NCBI GenBank assembly: GCA_937888775.1
Contig: CALAQT010000522.1
Location: 1-26,471, forward strand
Reading direction: 5' to 3'
DNA length: 26,471 nucleotides
From: an uncultured Actinomycetes bacterium
Lineage (GTDB): Bacteria; Actinomycetota; Thermoleophilia; Solirubrobacterales; Solirubrobacteraceae
A program made the position numbers and the translations under genes. The notes below the pieces were generated by a model, which saw only the letters and a list, made by a program, of their open reading frames with translations, was not told the DNA's origin and searched no databases. Below are positions 1 through 9,488 of this stretch, piece after piece. The first letter of the stretch is position 1, and every line of letters begins with the position of its first letter.

Positions 1-1
1 C

Positions 2-2014
2 TCGGCCTCGCGGATAGCGGCCCACTACACCGCGGCGGGCATCGTGCCGGGCGGCGACACCGGGAAACGCGTCTCGCCCGTCAAGCGCGCGAGCGCCACG
101 CAGGTGAACTGCTACGTGCCGCTCATGGCTCCCGGCGCCGCGTGGGAATGCACCGCCACCGTCGCGGACGCGAGCGGAGTCCAACCGCCCGGCACCCCCT
201 CGGGCAGCGTTGCGTTCTCGATCAACGCGGGCACGACGGGCGGCTTTGCCGGCGCCAGCACCTGCTCCCTGAAACCGTCGCAGTCGGGGCCGACCTCCTA
301 CTGCACCGTGCTGTTCGTCCCGGGCACGGAAATCCCGATCGGCACGCCGCCGCCGATCACCGCCCGGTATGGCGGCGACGCAACGTTCAACCCGAGCGCG
401 AGCGGCCCTCAGTCGAGCGTGGTGCACGAAGAACCCGGCCCCGGCCAGGCCAATGCGGCCGAAAGAGCCTGCGGCGCGAGCGCCGCCCGCGTCCACCTCG
501 CGTCGCTGGTGGCGGCGCTGCCCGGTGTCCTGGGTGCGCGGACGGCAGCTTCGATCCCGAGCACGTCACGGGTGGTCCTCGTGGGCAATCCGACCCTCGC
601 GCGCAAGCAGCACCCGCTGAAGAGGGCGCCCGCCGGCAGGCGTGCGATTGCCCTGCTGAAACCGTCCAGGGCATCCCTCGAAGGCGGGGTGCGCCTCTTT
701 GGGCTCTCGAGCCCGCTGGCTGCCGGCTCGGTCATCTCCGAGGCCCAGCTCGGGCTGCGCAAGCCGATCGTGCTCCCGTTGAAGCTCAAGGAGAGCGCAT
801 GGGTCTATTGGGAGGACCTCGAACCCCTGGCGCGCCGGGAGCACCCGAGCATCGTGCTGGTGCTCTCCGCCAAGGGCGGGCGGGTGCTCGCGCGCTCCTC
901 GTTTCTCACCTACCCCGAAATCAACGGTCGCCCGGCCGCGTTCATGGCCTCGCACCCGCGCCGGTGGCTGCTCTACGGCCGCAACCCGGGCTCGCGCCAC
1001 CCGCGCCGGCTCACCAAGACCCAGGTCGCGGCGCTCACGCTGGCGCGCAGGACAGCGCTCGCCGCGGAGGCCGCCGCGAAGAAGAAGGCCCACAGGGCGG
1101 ACGTCGGGCACAGCACGCTCTTCACGCTCGTGGACCACATCAGCGGCGGCAAGGCCAACACCTTCGAGAACGAGGAATCGGCGATCTCCTACACGTTCGC
1201 CAAGCACGGCGTCGCGACGCAGGCGGTCCTGAACGTGAAGGCGCTGTCCTCGTCGGTCAACACCGCGGCGGCCAACGGACAGACCAACATCACGGTCTTC
1301 CTCGACGGACACGGAATGCCCACGGAAGGCTCCGCGCAGCCGACGGTGCTGCTCGGACCGCCGATCGTCCACAACGATCAGCTGGCCGGCGCGGAGGGAG
1401 GCCTCGTCACGGCAGCCGACCTCACCGCGATCGTGCAGGCGCATCCCGACGTGAAATTCAACTTCATCCTCGACTCCTGCTACTCGGGGCGTTTCGTCAA
1501 CCCGCTCAAGAGCAAGCCGAACGTCGGCACCGTCATGACCTCGTCGACCGCCACCCAGAGAAGCTGGTCCCCCCTTCAGGTCGAATCCGAAGAAGGGCCC
1601 AAGTCCGGAGGTGGACGTGGACTCGTGATCAACTCCAAAGAAGCGTTCGGCGGCCTGGTGCCGTCGACCAAGCAGCCGGTCAGCCTGAAGACGCCGAACG
1701 GGGAGAAGCTGACTATCAACAACGACGACTCCGGGAACGGCGTCTCGCCGTTCACCACCGCCGTCGTCGCCGCGGTCGACCAGGCCTTCATCGGCAAGGG
1801 CCCGGCAACGGACCTGACCGCGGTGCTCGCGGACGCGCGCACGCTCGAGCCGACCTACGATCTCGCCGTGATCGACGGGCGGACCAACCCGAGCCCCGAC
1901 CCGACCCCCTCAACGCCTCAGACCTGCCCCGCCCCGCTGCCCTCCGAAACGCCGTCCGGCGGCTGGTTCACGGGCGGCAAAGGCACCACGAAAGCCACAA
2001 GTCCCGGACCCTGA
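2..2014 (+). CDS. Ig-like repeat protein with C-terminal caspase-like (clan CD) cysteine peptidase domain, 5' partial
   Basis: The frame is open to the left edge, so the start and any signal peptide lie outside the window. The first ~130 codons read as the end of one and all of another Ig-like (Big_3-type) beta repeat, with Cys pairs, a segment like ITARYGGDATFNPSASG, and the end of a preceding copy (RIAAHYTAAG) at the very edge. A ~200-residue linker region rich in basic residues follows. The peptidase part carries the clan CD pair: a His in FLDGHGMP (His codon 1310-1312) and a Cys in LDSCYSGRF (Cys codon 1478-1480), 56 residues apart, each after a hydrophobic strand as in caspases and metacaspases. 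The tail is Pro/Thr/Ser rich. It is probably exported or surface-bound and cleaves peptides, or processes itself; the substrate is unknown. The peptidase assignment is fairly sure, the role is not. Confidence 0.8.
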   Translation, partial: SASRIAAHYTAAGIVPGGDTGKRVSPVKRASATQVNCYVPLMAPGAAWECTATVADASGVQPPGTPSGSVAFSINAGTTGGFAGASTCSLKPSQSGPTSYCTVLFVPGTEIPIGTPPPITARYGGDATFNPSASGPQSSVVHEEPGPGQANAAERACGASAARVHLASLVAALPGVLGARTAASIPSTSRVVLVGNPTLARKQHPLKRAPAGRRAIALLKPSRASLEGGVRLFGLSSPLAAGSVISEAQLGLRKPIVLPLKLKESAWVYWEDLEPLARREHPSIVLVLSAKGGRVLARSSFLTYPEINGRPAAFMASHPRRWLLYGRNPGSRHPRRLTKTQVAALTLARRTALAAEAAAKKKAHRADVGHSTLFTLVDHISGGKANTFENEESAISYTFAKHGVATQAVLNVKALSSSVNTAAANGQTNITVFLDGHGMPTEGSAQPTVLLGPPIVHNDQLAGAEGGLVTAADLTAIVQAHPDVKFNFILDSCYSGRFVNPLKSKPNVGTVMTSSTATQRSWSPLQVESEEGPKSGGGRGLVINSKEAFGGLVPSTKQPVSLKTPNGEKLTINNDDSGNGVSPFTTAVVAAVDQAFIGKGPATDLTAVLADARTLEPTYDLAVIDGRTNPSPDPTPSTPQTCPAPLPSETPSGGWFTGGKGTTKATSPGP

Positions 2015-2436
2015 GCCGATCGACGGCACGAAGCTAGCCGGCAACCTCGTCGGGGCCGGCGTCGTTACCACCGATCGTGCGTAAGCGGAGCCCGACCCCT
2101 GCCGTTGCGCGTATTCGATGACCTACTGATGGGTCGGGCATACGACGCGCATTTGGTCCCTCCGGCCTGGACCCACCCAGGGCGCGAGTTCGAGCAACGG
2201 CCTCACACCCGGCCAAGACGGGGAGACAGGGCTTCGAACCTGCGAGCGCTTGCCATCTACGCAGGAAATCGCCGCGACATCGAGGGCCAAACGGCTGAGA
2301 TCTTTTGTGTTCTCAGCATGCGCTCACTGCCAGTAACCCACGATCTCGGCGAGATCCCACGGCTCTGCAGCTGTGGGCTTCTGACGGTGCGGGGGGCTGC
2401 TGCCCAGACCGGGGATCTGACGGCGGCGTCTCGCCT
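2015..2436. other. intergenic stretch without a recognisable gene
   Basis: No frame here has convincing codon use or family resemblance. A segment near 2221-2260 resembles, on the minus strand, a tRNA T-arm (GGTTCGAA), but its stem pairs poorly and no acceptor partner or anticodon arm was found. The stretch separates the peptidase gene from a decayed PPOX gene and may include the lost 5' part of the latter. Confidence 0.4.
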
Positions 2437-2688
2437 GTGCCCCGCGACCCGCGCGTGGCGCTCTCGTTCGAGGGCCACGCGATCCGTCCGCCGGGCCTGC
2501 GCGAGTACCTGCTCGTGTACGGCACCGCCTCCATCGAGGAGGGCGGCGCGCCCGAGTTGCTGCAGGAGCTCGCGCACGTCCACCTCGGCCCCGACGTGCG
2601 CTTCCCGCCGATGGATGACCCGCCGCCGGGCGTGCGCCTGCGCATCAGTGTCGAGCGCGTCGGCGGCGTCGGCCCCTGGGCCGACTGA
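2437..2688 (+). pseudogene. PPOX-class F420-dependent oxidoreductase, C-terminal remnant
   Basis: From a GTG at 2437 the frame gives about 83 residues that read like the second half of a PPOX-type split-barrel flavin/F420 enzyme: DPRVALSFEG, then PPGLREYLLVYG, a GGAPELLQELAHVHLGPD segment, and the family-typical ending VGGVGPWAD. The N-terminal half, which carries much of the cofactor-binding barrel, is absent. The frame upstream of 2437 is open but does not resemble the family. An intact relative begins 124 bp downstream, so this looks like the remains of a tandem paralogue. It could still be translated, but an active enzyme is unlikely. Confidence 0.6.
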
Positions 2689-2811
2689 GCCTCGCGGAGC
2701 ACCCCGGCGGCGGGGCATGCTGGCGTGCGTACTTGGCCCCTTTTGACCGAGTAGCGACCACGGATGCGTGAGCGCGGGGCGAGTTGCAGGGTTCGTCTGT
2801 AAGGAGGTCTC

Positions 2812-3258
2812 GTGCAGGAACAGACGACCGGACGCCCAGCCGAGCGATTTGTTGGTCCCGCTGGATCGGGCCTAGACGCGCTCTTCCCCGGCAAGTACGT
2901 GAGCCTGATCAGCGTCAAGCGCGACGGGAGCGCTGTGGCGACGCCGGTGTGGTTCGTGATCGAGGACGGACGCCTGCTGGTCAACACTGACCCGCAATCG
3001 TTCAAGGCCAAGCGGATCCGCCGCAATCCAGCGGTGACGATCGCGCCGTGCTCCGCGAGCGGCCGGCTGCGCGGCGACCCGGTGCCTGGGCGGGCCGAGT
3101 TCCTGCCCAACAGCGAGCTGGAGCGCGTCAAGCAACTGCTGGCACGCAAGTACCGGATTGACCGCGTCCTCATCCTGCCGATCTACCGAGCGGTGCAGCG
3201 GCTGCGCGGTGCTCGCGCTGGGACGGCCGAGGTGGCGATCGCCATCACCCCGGCCTAG
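2812..3258 (+). CDS. PPOX-class F420-dependent oxidoreductase
   Basis: A 148-residue protein of usual length for small pyridoxamine-5'-phosphate-oxidase-like split-barrel proteins that use F420 or flavin. The core has a strand pair around GKYVSLISVKRDGSAVATPVW, then DGRLLVNTDPQSFKAKRIRRNP, the typical segment in which Ser/Lys/Arg residues contact the cofactor phosphate, and an RLRGDPVPGRAEF strand. It resembles the Rv2061-type subgroup. The GTG start at 2812 is preceded by a strong ribosome binding site, AAGGAGGT at 2801-2808, with short spacing. It stands alone on the plus strand and faces the minus-strand 90-aa ORF that ends at 3272. Probable role: reduction or detoxification of small organic molecules in the cytoplasm; the substrate is unknown. 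Confidence 0.8.
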   Translation: MQEQTTGRPAERFVGPAGSGLDALFPGKYVSLISVKRDGSAVATPVWFVIEDGRLLVNTDPQSFKAKRIRRNPAVTIAPCSASGRLRGDPVPGRAEFLPNSELERVKQLLARKYRIDRVLILPIYRAVQRLRGARAGTAEVAIAITPA

Positions 3259-3271
3259 CACTGCGTGCCTG

Positions 3272-3544
3272 TCAGTCGGTATAGGTCTCTCGGTCGGCGA
3301 AGAGCACTCTTGCCGTTTGCTGGACCAGCGGGCTCGCCACGGAGTCACCGAAGACCTCCGCTGCGACGCGGACGCAGTTGGCCCAACGGACACGGTCCGG
3401 CTCGCTCTGCACGTAGAAAGGCAGGCCGACCCCCTGTATGCAGTCGATGCCGTCGATCTTTTCAATGGTTGCGAGCGACTCCTCGGGCGTCCACCGTTCT
3501 TTAGGAGGGAAGTCCCGCAGCTGCTCGGGCGTGTAGTCCGTCAT
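3272..3544 (-). CDS. small hypothetical protein translationally coupled to the integrase
   Basis: A 90-residue acidic protein beginning MTDYTPEQLRDFPPKE. I recognise no family. It is probably a soluble helical protein with no membrane segment. Its ATG (3544-3542) overlaps the TGA of the upstream integrase (3543-3541) in an ATGA arrangement, so it should be translated by coupling and belong to the same transcript. Small partners of recombinases (excisionases, directionality factors) often sit beside the integrase, but this one does not show an obvious winged-helix or MerR-like pattern, so that role is only a possibility. Confidence 0.6.
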   Translation of the reverse strand: MTDYTPEQLRDFPPKERWTPEESLATIEKIDGIDCIQGVGLPFYVQSEPDRVRWANCVRVAAEVFGDSVASPLVQQTARVLFADRETYTD

Positions 3545-4218
3545 CGCGGTGCTCCGGGCGCACTGCTCCAGGTGGCGAACCGCTGCGTGATCTTCGCGTC
3601 GACCGTCCCGGCTCGACCCTCAACGAGCGCGCGAAGCCGCTCGGGCTCGTCATCTCGACGATCCATTTGCCGTGCGTAGATCGAGAGTGTGAGGTTCGCG
3701 GACGTGTGCCCCATCTGGGCCATCACGTACGGCGGCGTCTCTCCTAGCGCGAACAGCAGGGATGCGAACGTGCGCCGCAACGCGTGAGGAGTCAACCCAC
3801 TCGGCAAGGGCTCGAGGCCTTTGTGTTTGAGCGCGGCGTTGGCGCGCTCGATCGACTTGGCGAGAACGCGCCGCCGTACGTTGCTCGCACCATGTGGACG
3901 GCCGCTGCTGGTGCCGAACACCAGGTCTTCGGCGGAGATCGTCAGCTGGATGCGATAGCTCGTGAGCTCGACGTGGAGGACCGGCAGGATGTTGACCGCG
4001 CGCATGCCCGCGTCCGTCTTGGCCGCCCTCACAAGCATCGTGTCGCGCACGAGGTCCACGTCGCGCCACCGCAAGGCGAGAGCCTCTCCGACTCTCAACC
4101 CGCCGAAGACCAGCGTCGCGAGCATGGCCCGGCGCTGGCCGCGAGCTGCCCGCGCCTTCTGGTCAAGATGCCGGGCACCGTCGAGTAGCGCGATCATCGC
4201 GGAGACGGCGAGGTGCAC
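3541..4218 (-). CDS. tyrosine recombinase/integrase, N-terminally truncated catalytic domain
   Basis: The frame encodes a phage-type integrase catalytic domain. Counting from a GTG at 4218 (225 residues), the motifs are Arg42 in GGLRVGEAL, Lys67 in AAKTDAG, His145-x-x-Arg148 in TPHALRRTF, His171 in MAQMGHT and the nucleophile Tyr181 in SIYARQM. All expected catalytic residues are present. The core-binding SAM-like N-terminal domain (usually ~150-200 residues before the first Arg) is missing. The frame stays open to 4428, but that extension (MRGRVLRRCVEHR...) does not look like an integrase and is antisense to a better coding frame. Integrase resemblance begins at about LAVSAMIALLDGA, near 4210. 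The protein is probably unable to bind its att core sites normally. It is coupled to the small ORF at 3272-3544. Confidence 0.7.
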   Translation of the reverse strand: MHLAVSAMIALLDGARHLDQKARAARGQRRAMLATLVFGGLRVGEALALRWRDVDLVRDTMLVRAAKTDAGMRAVNILPVLHVELTSYRIQLTISAEDLVFGTSSGRPHGASNVRRRVLAKSIERANAALKHKGLEPLPSGLTPHALRRTFASLLFALGETPPYVMAQMGHTSANLTLSIYARQMDRRDDEPERLRALVEGRAGTVDAKITQRFATWSSAPGAPR

Positions 4219-4545
4219 GCGCACGAGGATGTGCATCCCGACCACGTGGCGGGCAGCGAGCAGGCCGTGTCCATGGGAGCGCACGCGGACAGCCGCGCAG
4301 CCGAGTCCCGGCTCGCAGACTTCGGCAGTCCCGGCCAGGAGACCGCGGAGATCGATATGCGCGCGGTGCTCGAGGAAGACCATCAGGCGCCGGTGCTCGA
4401 CGCATCTGCGCAGCACCCGCCCGCGCATCAGGCGCCCGTGGGCGGCTCCGCGGAGGACGGCCTGGAGTGGGAGATGCCGGGGCGCGAGGAGCGTGAGGGC
4501 CCTCCCGAACAGGTGCCGGGCCAGGAGCGCCTCTCCTTCGAGTAG
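4207..4545 (+). pseudogene. 3' end of an unidentified gene, truncated at its 5' end
   Basis: The plus-strand frame from about 4207 to the TAG at 4543-4545 has strong G/C bias in third positions and normal actinobacterial codon use (about 110 codons). The product is acidic and Pro/Glu-rich, ending PGREEREGPPEQVPGQERLSFE-like; no family is recognised. Before ~4207 the same DNA is the integrase on the other strand, so the 5' part of this gene is missing. In-frame ATG or GTG codons (4213 onward) lack a ribosome binding site. It may be the disordered tail of a plasmid- or element-borne protein; that is a guess. Confidence 0.4.
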
Positions 4546-4570
4546 GGACGCCGGAGCGCCGCCGACGGCG

Positions 4571-5434
4571 CTACGCGGTGGTGGGCTGGTCTTCGCCCGC
4601 GCGCGCGTCGATCTCCCGGAGCAGTCCCTGCGTGGTGGCGTCGCGCTCGAGGCGGGCGTCCGTGATCGGGTTCAGCACGCCCCTCAGGACGGACATGAGC
4701 GTCCAGCGCCGCGGCCGGATGATGCGCGCCCGCCGGTGCTCGATCCCGCGCACGATCGCCGCGCCGGCAACGTTGGCGGAGAGGCGCTTGCGCAGCGGGC
4801 CGGGGAAGCTCTCGAGCATCCGCGCCGCGAGTGCGTCCTGGTCGATCGCCCTGTGGACCATCTCGGTGTCGATGAAGCCGAAGTACGCCACGCTCGCGCT
4901 CGCGCCGTGCTGGACGAGCTCCACGCGCAGCGCCCTGCCGAACTGCTCGACGGCGGCCTTGCTCATCGCGTAGGGGAGCGCGCCGACGCCGTTGGTGAAG
5001 GCGTAGATGGAGGAGACCACGACGATGTGCCCGCGTCGGCGCACGATCTCCGGGAGCGCCGCATCGACGGTGCGCCAGACGCCCATCAGGTCGACGTCGA
5101 TCACGCGCTCGAAGCTCTCCGTGGACATCGCGCGGAAGGTGGCCACGCGCGAGGCGATGCCCGCGTTGGCCACGACCACGTCGAGCCCGCCGAAGCGCTC
5201 GACGGTGGTTGCGACGGCGCGCTGCATCGCGCCCCTGTCGGTCACGTCGGCCGCGACACCGAGCACGCGCGCGTCGTCGAGCTGCGCCGCAGCGCGCTGG
5301 GTCTCGGCGTGGTCGACGTCGGCGATCACCACGGACGCGCCGTGAGCGAGAAGCGCACGCGCGGTCGCGAAGCCGATGCCTCGCGCACCGCCCGTGACCA
5401 GCGCAACCTTCCCCGAGAGCTCATAGCGCGCCAT
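4571..5434 (-). CDS. SDR family NAD(P)-dependent oxidoreductase
   Basis: A 287-residue classical short-chain dehydrogenase/reductase. Numbering from the ATG at 5434 (MARYELSGK), the Rossmann dinucleotide motif TGGARGIG spans residues 14-21, the acidic residues around ADVDH (39-42) probably select the cofactor, NAG is 90-92, and the catalytic set is Ser141/142 (VVSSIY), Tyr155 and Lys159 (YAMSK). The ~50 residues after the core (RRARIIRPRRWTLMSVLRG) resemble the lipid-facing tail of SDRs acting on fatty or steroid substrates, but this is weak. A TTG six bases further upstream would add two residues; the ATG is preferred. It ends 26 bp from the convergent unidentified remnant and its 5' end faces the tRNA-Ala promoter region. 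Confidence 0.88.
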   Translation of the reverse strand: MARYELSGKVALVTGGARGIGFATARALLAHGASVVIADVDHAETQRAAAQLDDARVLGVAADVTDRGAMQRAVATTVERFGGLDVVVANAGIASRVATFRAMSTESFERVIDVDLMGVWRTVDAALPEIVRRRGHIVVVSSIYAFTNGVGALPYAMSKAAVEQFGRALRVELVQHGASASVAYFGFIDTEMVHRAIDQDALAARMLESFPGPLRKRLSANVAGAAIVRGIEHRRARIIRPRRWTLMSVLRGVLNPITDARLERDATTQGLLREIDARAGEDQPTTA

Positions 5435-5540
5435 GGGCAAACACTAACGGCCCACGTGCCCCTTCGGGCATCGGAGGTGGCTCGGGGCGGCCTCCGCGCC
5501 GGGCTAGCCGGGCCCCGCGGGACCCGGCGCAAACCGCCTG

Positions 5541-5546
5541 TAAACT
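5541..5546 (+). promoter_or_regulatory. possible -10 element of tRNA-Ala promoter (TAAACT)
   Basis: TAAACT fits the TANNNT pattern and ends 10 bp before the mature tRNA 5' end. No good -35 hexamer is seen 17 bp upstream. Position is the main support. Confidence 0.3.
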
Positions 5547-5556
5547 GGGCCATCAA

Positions 5557-5629
5557 GGGGCCATAGCTCAGCTGGGAGAGCGCCTGCTTTGCAAGCAGGA
5601 GGTCACCGGTTCGATCCCGGTTGGCTCCA
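5557..5629 (+). tRNA. tRNA-Ala (anticodon UGC)
   Basis: A complete 73-nt cloverleaf. The acceptor stem GGGGCCA (5557-5563) pairs with TGGCTCC (5622-5628) with one G-T wobble, followed by discriminator A5629. The D arm contains AGCTCAGCTGGGAGAGC. The anticodon stem CCTGC/GCAGG encloses the loop TTTGCAA, anticodon TGC. The T arm carries GGTTCGATCC. CCA is not encoded (A then CTC), so it must be added after transcription. The gene stands alone, and the DNA just downstream is a deletion scar. Confidence 0.97.
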
Positions 5630-5667
5630 CTCGCACGCGCGATCGCTCAGGCGCTCGCCTGGGGCGG

Positions 5668-5706
5668 TTGACCTAGACTGGGCGTCGATCTGACTTCACG
5701 GGAGGA
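5668..5706 (+). promoter_or_regulatory. orphan promoter-like and ribosome-binding sequences in front of the aldehyde dehydrogenase tail
   Basis: TTGACC (5668-5673) resembles a -35 box, TAGACT (5674-5679) resembles a -10, and GGGAGGAAGG lies at 5700-5709. These would make sense in front of a gene start, yet what follows is the C-terminal end of an aldehyde dehydrogenase. The promoter assignment is weak, the Shine-Dalgarno match is good. Confidence 0.25.
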
Positions 5707-5708
5707 AG

Positions 5709-5885
5709 GCGTACCGGACCGCCCACCGCCTGCGCACGGGCACCGTGTGGATCAACTGCTACAGCGTGTTCGAGGCCGCGATGCCGTTCGGCGGCTACAA
5801 GGAGTCGGGCTGGGGCCGGGAGATGGGCCACAACGCGCTCGACAACTACCTCGAAACGAAGTCCGTGGTCACCCAGCTCGCGTAG
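5709..5885 (+). pseudogene. aldehyde dehydrogenase, C-terminal 58 codons only
   Basis: The frame reads AYRTAHRLRTGTVWINCY, then MPFGGYKESGWGREMG, then LDNYLETKSVV and a TAG. This is the classical C-terminal end of NAD(P)-dependent aldehyde dehydrogenases (normally ~490 residues), including the PFGGYKxSGxGRE signature that lines the oligomer and substrate channel. The Rossmann domain and the catalytic Cys and Glu are absent. It starts without a start codon directly behind a Shine-Dalgarno-like GGAGGAAGG. The preserved, unmutated end suggests the deletion is fairly recent. Confidence 0.8.
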
Positions 5886-6261
5886 GGCCGACCTCCCCGT
5901 GCCGAGTCCGCTTCTCCCCGAGCTAGGGGTGCGCCAATCAACCGAGCTGAAGTCGCCTCAATCCCATGCCGCGGTCAGTTGGAATCGCAGGAGTGCTTGA
6001 CGCTTCGGTCCCACCCGCGTCGCACGCGGGGTGTTGCCCGTCAGCGCCCCGATCAGGAAGCAGGGCGTGTTCGTTCTCCTTTGGGTTGAAGCAGTCGTGG
6101 GAAACACGGGCACTGCTCCGAGCGCGATTCCGCTCCGGGTGTATATTTGTGCAGGGCCTGGGGAGCGGCTCGGACGCTGTCTCGCGCGGACCTGAACATC
6201 TGCCAGTTACTATCGGATACCGATGCCGCCCGCGCACAGGGTGACTGAAGGAGCGCTTCCC
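5886..6261. other. intergenic region upstream of the acetate operon
   Basis: No gene-like frame was found. It should contain the promoter of the satP-acs operon; the A/T-rich run TGTATATTTG near 6138-6147 is the most promoter-like patch but no clear -35/-10 pair is visible. Confidence 0.3.
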
Positions 6262-6891
6262 ATGGAGTCAGCGAGAATCCAGCCTCAAGACCCGCCACCG
6301 GCCGAAAACGCGTCCCCCAGCACCTGGAAACCGGCGGATCCCGGGCCTCTCGGCCTGGGGGCCTTCGCCATGACGACGTTCGTCCTATCGATGTTCAACT
6401 CGAATCTGGTTGACCCCAAGGGCCTGCCGGTCGTGCTCGGACTCGCGCTCGCCTACGGCGGGATCGTGCAGCTACTCGCCGGCATGTGGGAGTTCCGCAC
6501 CGGCAACACCTTCGGCGCGCTTGCGTTTTGCTCGTTTGGGGCCTTCTGGATCTCATTCTGGGCCCTGCAGGTGTTCTACGCCAAGGAGATCGGCGGCAAC
6601 GCGGGGCACGCCGTGGGCGTGTATCTGTGGGCGTGGGCGATCTTCACCGCCTACATGACCGTCGCGGCCCTGCGCGTGAGCGGGGCGGTCCTGCTGGTGT
6701 TCGTGCTGCTTACAATCACGTTCGTGCTGTTGGCTGTCGGGGCGGTCGGCGCGCATGAAACCGTCACTCACTGGGGCGGCTATCTCGGGCTGGCGACCGC
6801 GGCCGCCGCCTGGTACGCGTCGTTTGCGGCCGTCACCAACTCGACCTTTGGGCGTACCGTGCTGCCGGTGATGCCCTTGGGCGGAAGGTAG
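6262..6891 (+). CDS. satP: acetate uptake transporter, GPR1/FUN34/YaaH (SatP) family
   Basis: A 209-residue integral membrane protein. The N-terminal signature of the family (NPxPLGL) appears here as DPGPLGLGAFAMTTF (residues 26-40), where Asp replaces the usual Asn. Six hydrophobic helices follow, with family-like blocks SMFNSNL, YGGIVQLLAGMWEFRTGNTFG and FGAFWISFWAL. Members move acetate or succinate across the cytoplasmic membrane with protons. The ATG at 6262 is chosen because AAGGAG lies at 6248-6253. An upstream in-frame start at 6223 lacks this site. The next gene, acetyl-CoA synthetase, begins 9 bp after the stop, so import and activation of acetate are encoded together, which strongly supports acetate as the substrate. 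Confidence 0.9.
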   Translation: MESARIQPQDPPPAENASPSTWKPADPGPLGLGAFAMTTFVLSMFNSNLVDPKGLPVVLGLALAYGGIVQLLAGMWEFRTGNTFGALAFCSFGAFWISFWALQVFYAKEIGGNAGHAVGVYLWAWAIFTAYMTVAALRVSGAVLLVFVLLTITFVLLAVGAVGAHETVTHWGGYLGLATAAAAWYASFAAVTNSTFGRTVLPVMPLGGR

Positions 6892-6900
6892 AGGCCCGTC

Positions 6901-8895
<1,995 letters not shown>

Positions 8896-8949
8896 AGACG
8901 GGTGCTGACGCTCCGGTCAGGCAGGCGCTGTAACAAAAAAACCGCAACC

Positions 8950-9185
8950 CGCTCAGTGTGCTGATGCTCGGGCCAGCAGCGGGAGCGGGCCAATGCGGGC
9001 CGTGGACGCCGAATTAGATCGACGAGGTAGGCGTGGAGTGAGAGGCGTTTCAGGCGGCAGGTCGTGCAGGGTGAAAGCAGTCGGGCGATGCGTTGCTCGC
9101 CGGCCTCGGACTGGCTCCCGAGATTGAGCATCCGGTGGATGACGGCGCCCTGAGCACCATCGGCATGGTTGTTGGTCTTGCTCGA
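8950..9185 (-). pseudogene. IS66-family transposase, C-terminal remnant
   Basis: Read on the minus strand, the frame gives TNNHADGAQGAVIHR, then LNLGSQSEAGEQRI, then LLSPCTTCRLKRLSLHAYL. This matches the end of IS66 transposases, where a DNNxAERALRP block is followed by K/RNxxGSxSEAGxRF and a TCRxxGRSxxDYL segment. A TAA interrupts the frame upstream at 9186-9188, and nothing of the DDE core remains. No inverted repeats or second IS66 orf were found. A minus-strand hairpin followed by seven T (about 8934-8990) could have been its terminator. Confidence 0.6.
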
Positions 9186-9488
9186 TTATCCTTTGCTCAG
9201 CGAACGTCCCGAGCGCCGGCCAGACGTTCAGCAGCTTGCATGCGAAGCGTCAGCCCGACGGTAGCGGGCCTATTCCGGGCATTTGCAGGCGATCGTTTTC
9301 GTCGCGGAGCGGGACTCTGGAGGGCCTCGGCCGATCAGTCGCGCCTGCTCTTTTCATACGAGGGCGGTGGTGTGGACGTGGCGAGCGGCTTTGGGACCGG
9401 AAGCTTCGGGGTTGGCAAGATAAACCGAGGACCGTCGCCCGATAGAGTGGCGCGACTGGGCCGACCGGCTGGGAGAGGAGAGCGCAGC
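9186..9488. other. intergenic region, nothing recognised
   Basis: Neither strand shows a gene-like frame. It presumably holds the promoter of the small gene at 9489; no clear promoter elements were seen. Confidence 0.3.

Noticed and set aside
142..2037. Long frame overlapping the peptidase gene in another phase
   Set aside because: Very Arg/Gly/Ala-rich composition without motifs; it is the GC-driven shadow of the real gene, which has the peptidase motifs.
2215..2262. tRNA-like 3' fragment on the minus strand, possible attachment site for the nearby integrase
   Set aside because: A GGTTCGAA T-loop is present, but the T stem pairs poorly and no acceptor or anticodon partner is found.
3962..5566. 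534-residue plus-strand frame across the integrase and SDR genes
   Set aside because: It is antisense to the SDR gene with its complete catalytic set, has no motifs and is not protein-like.
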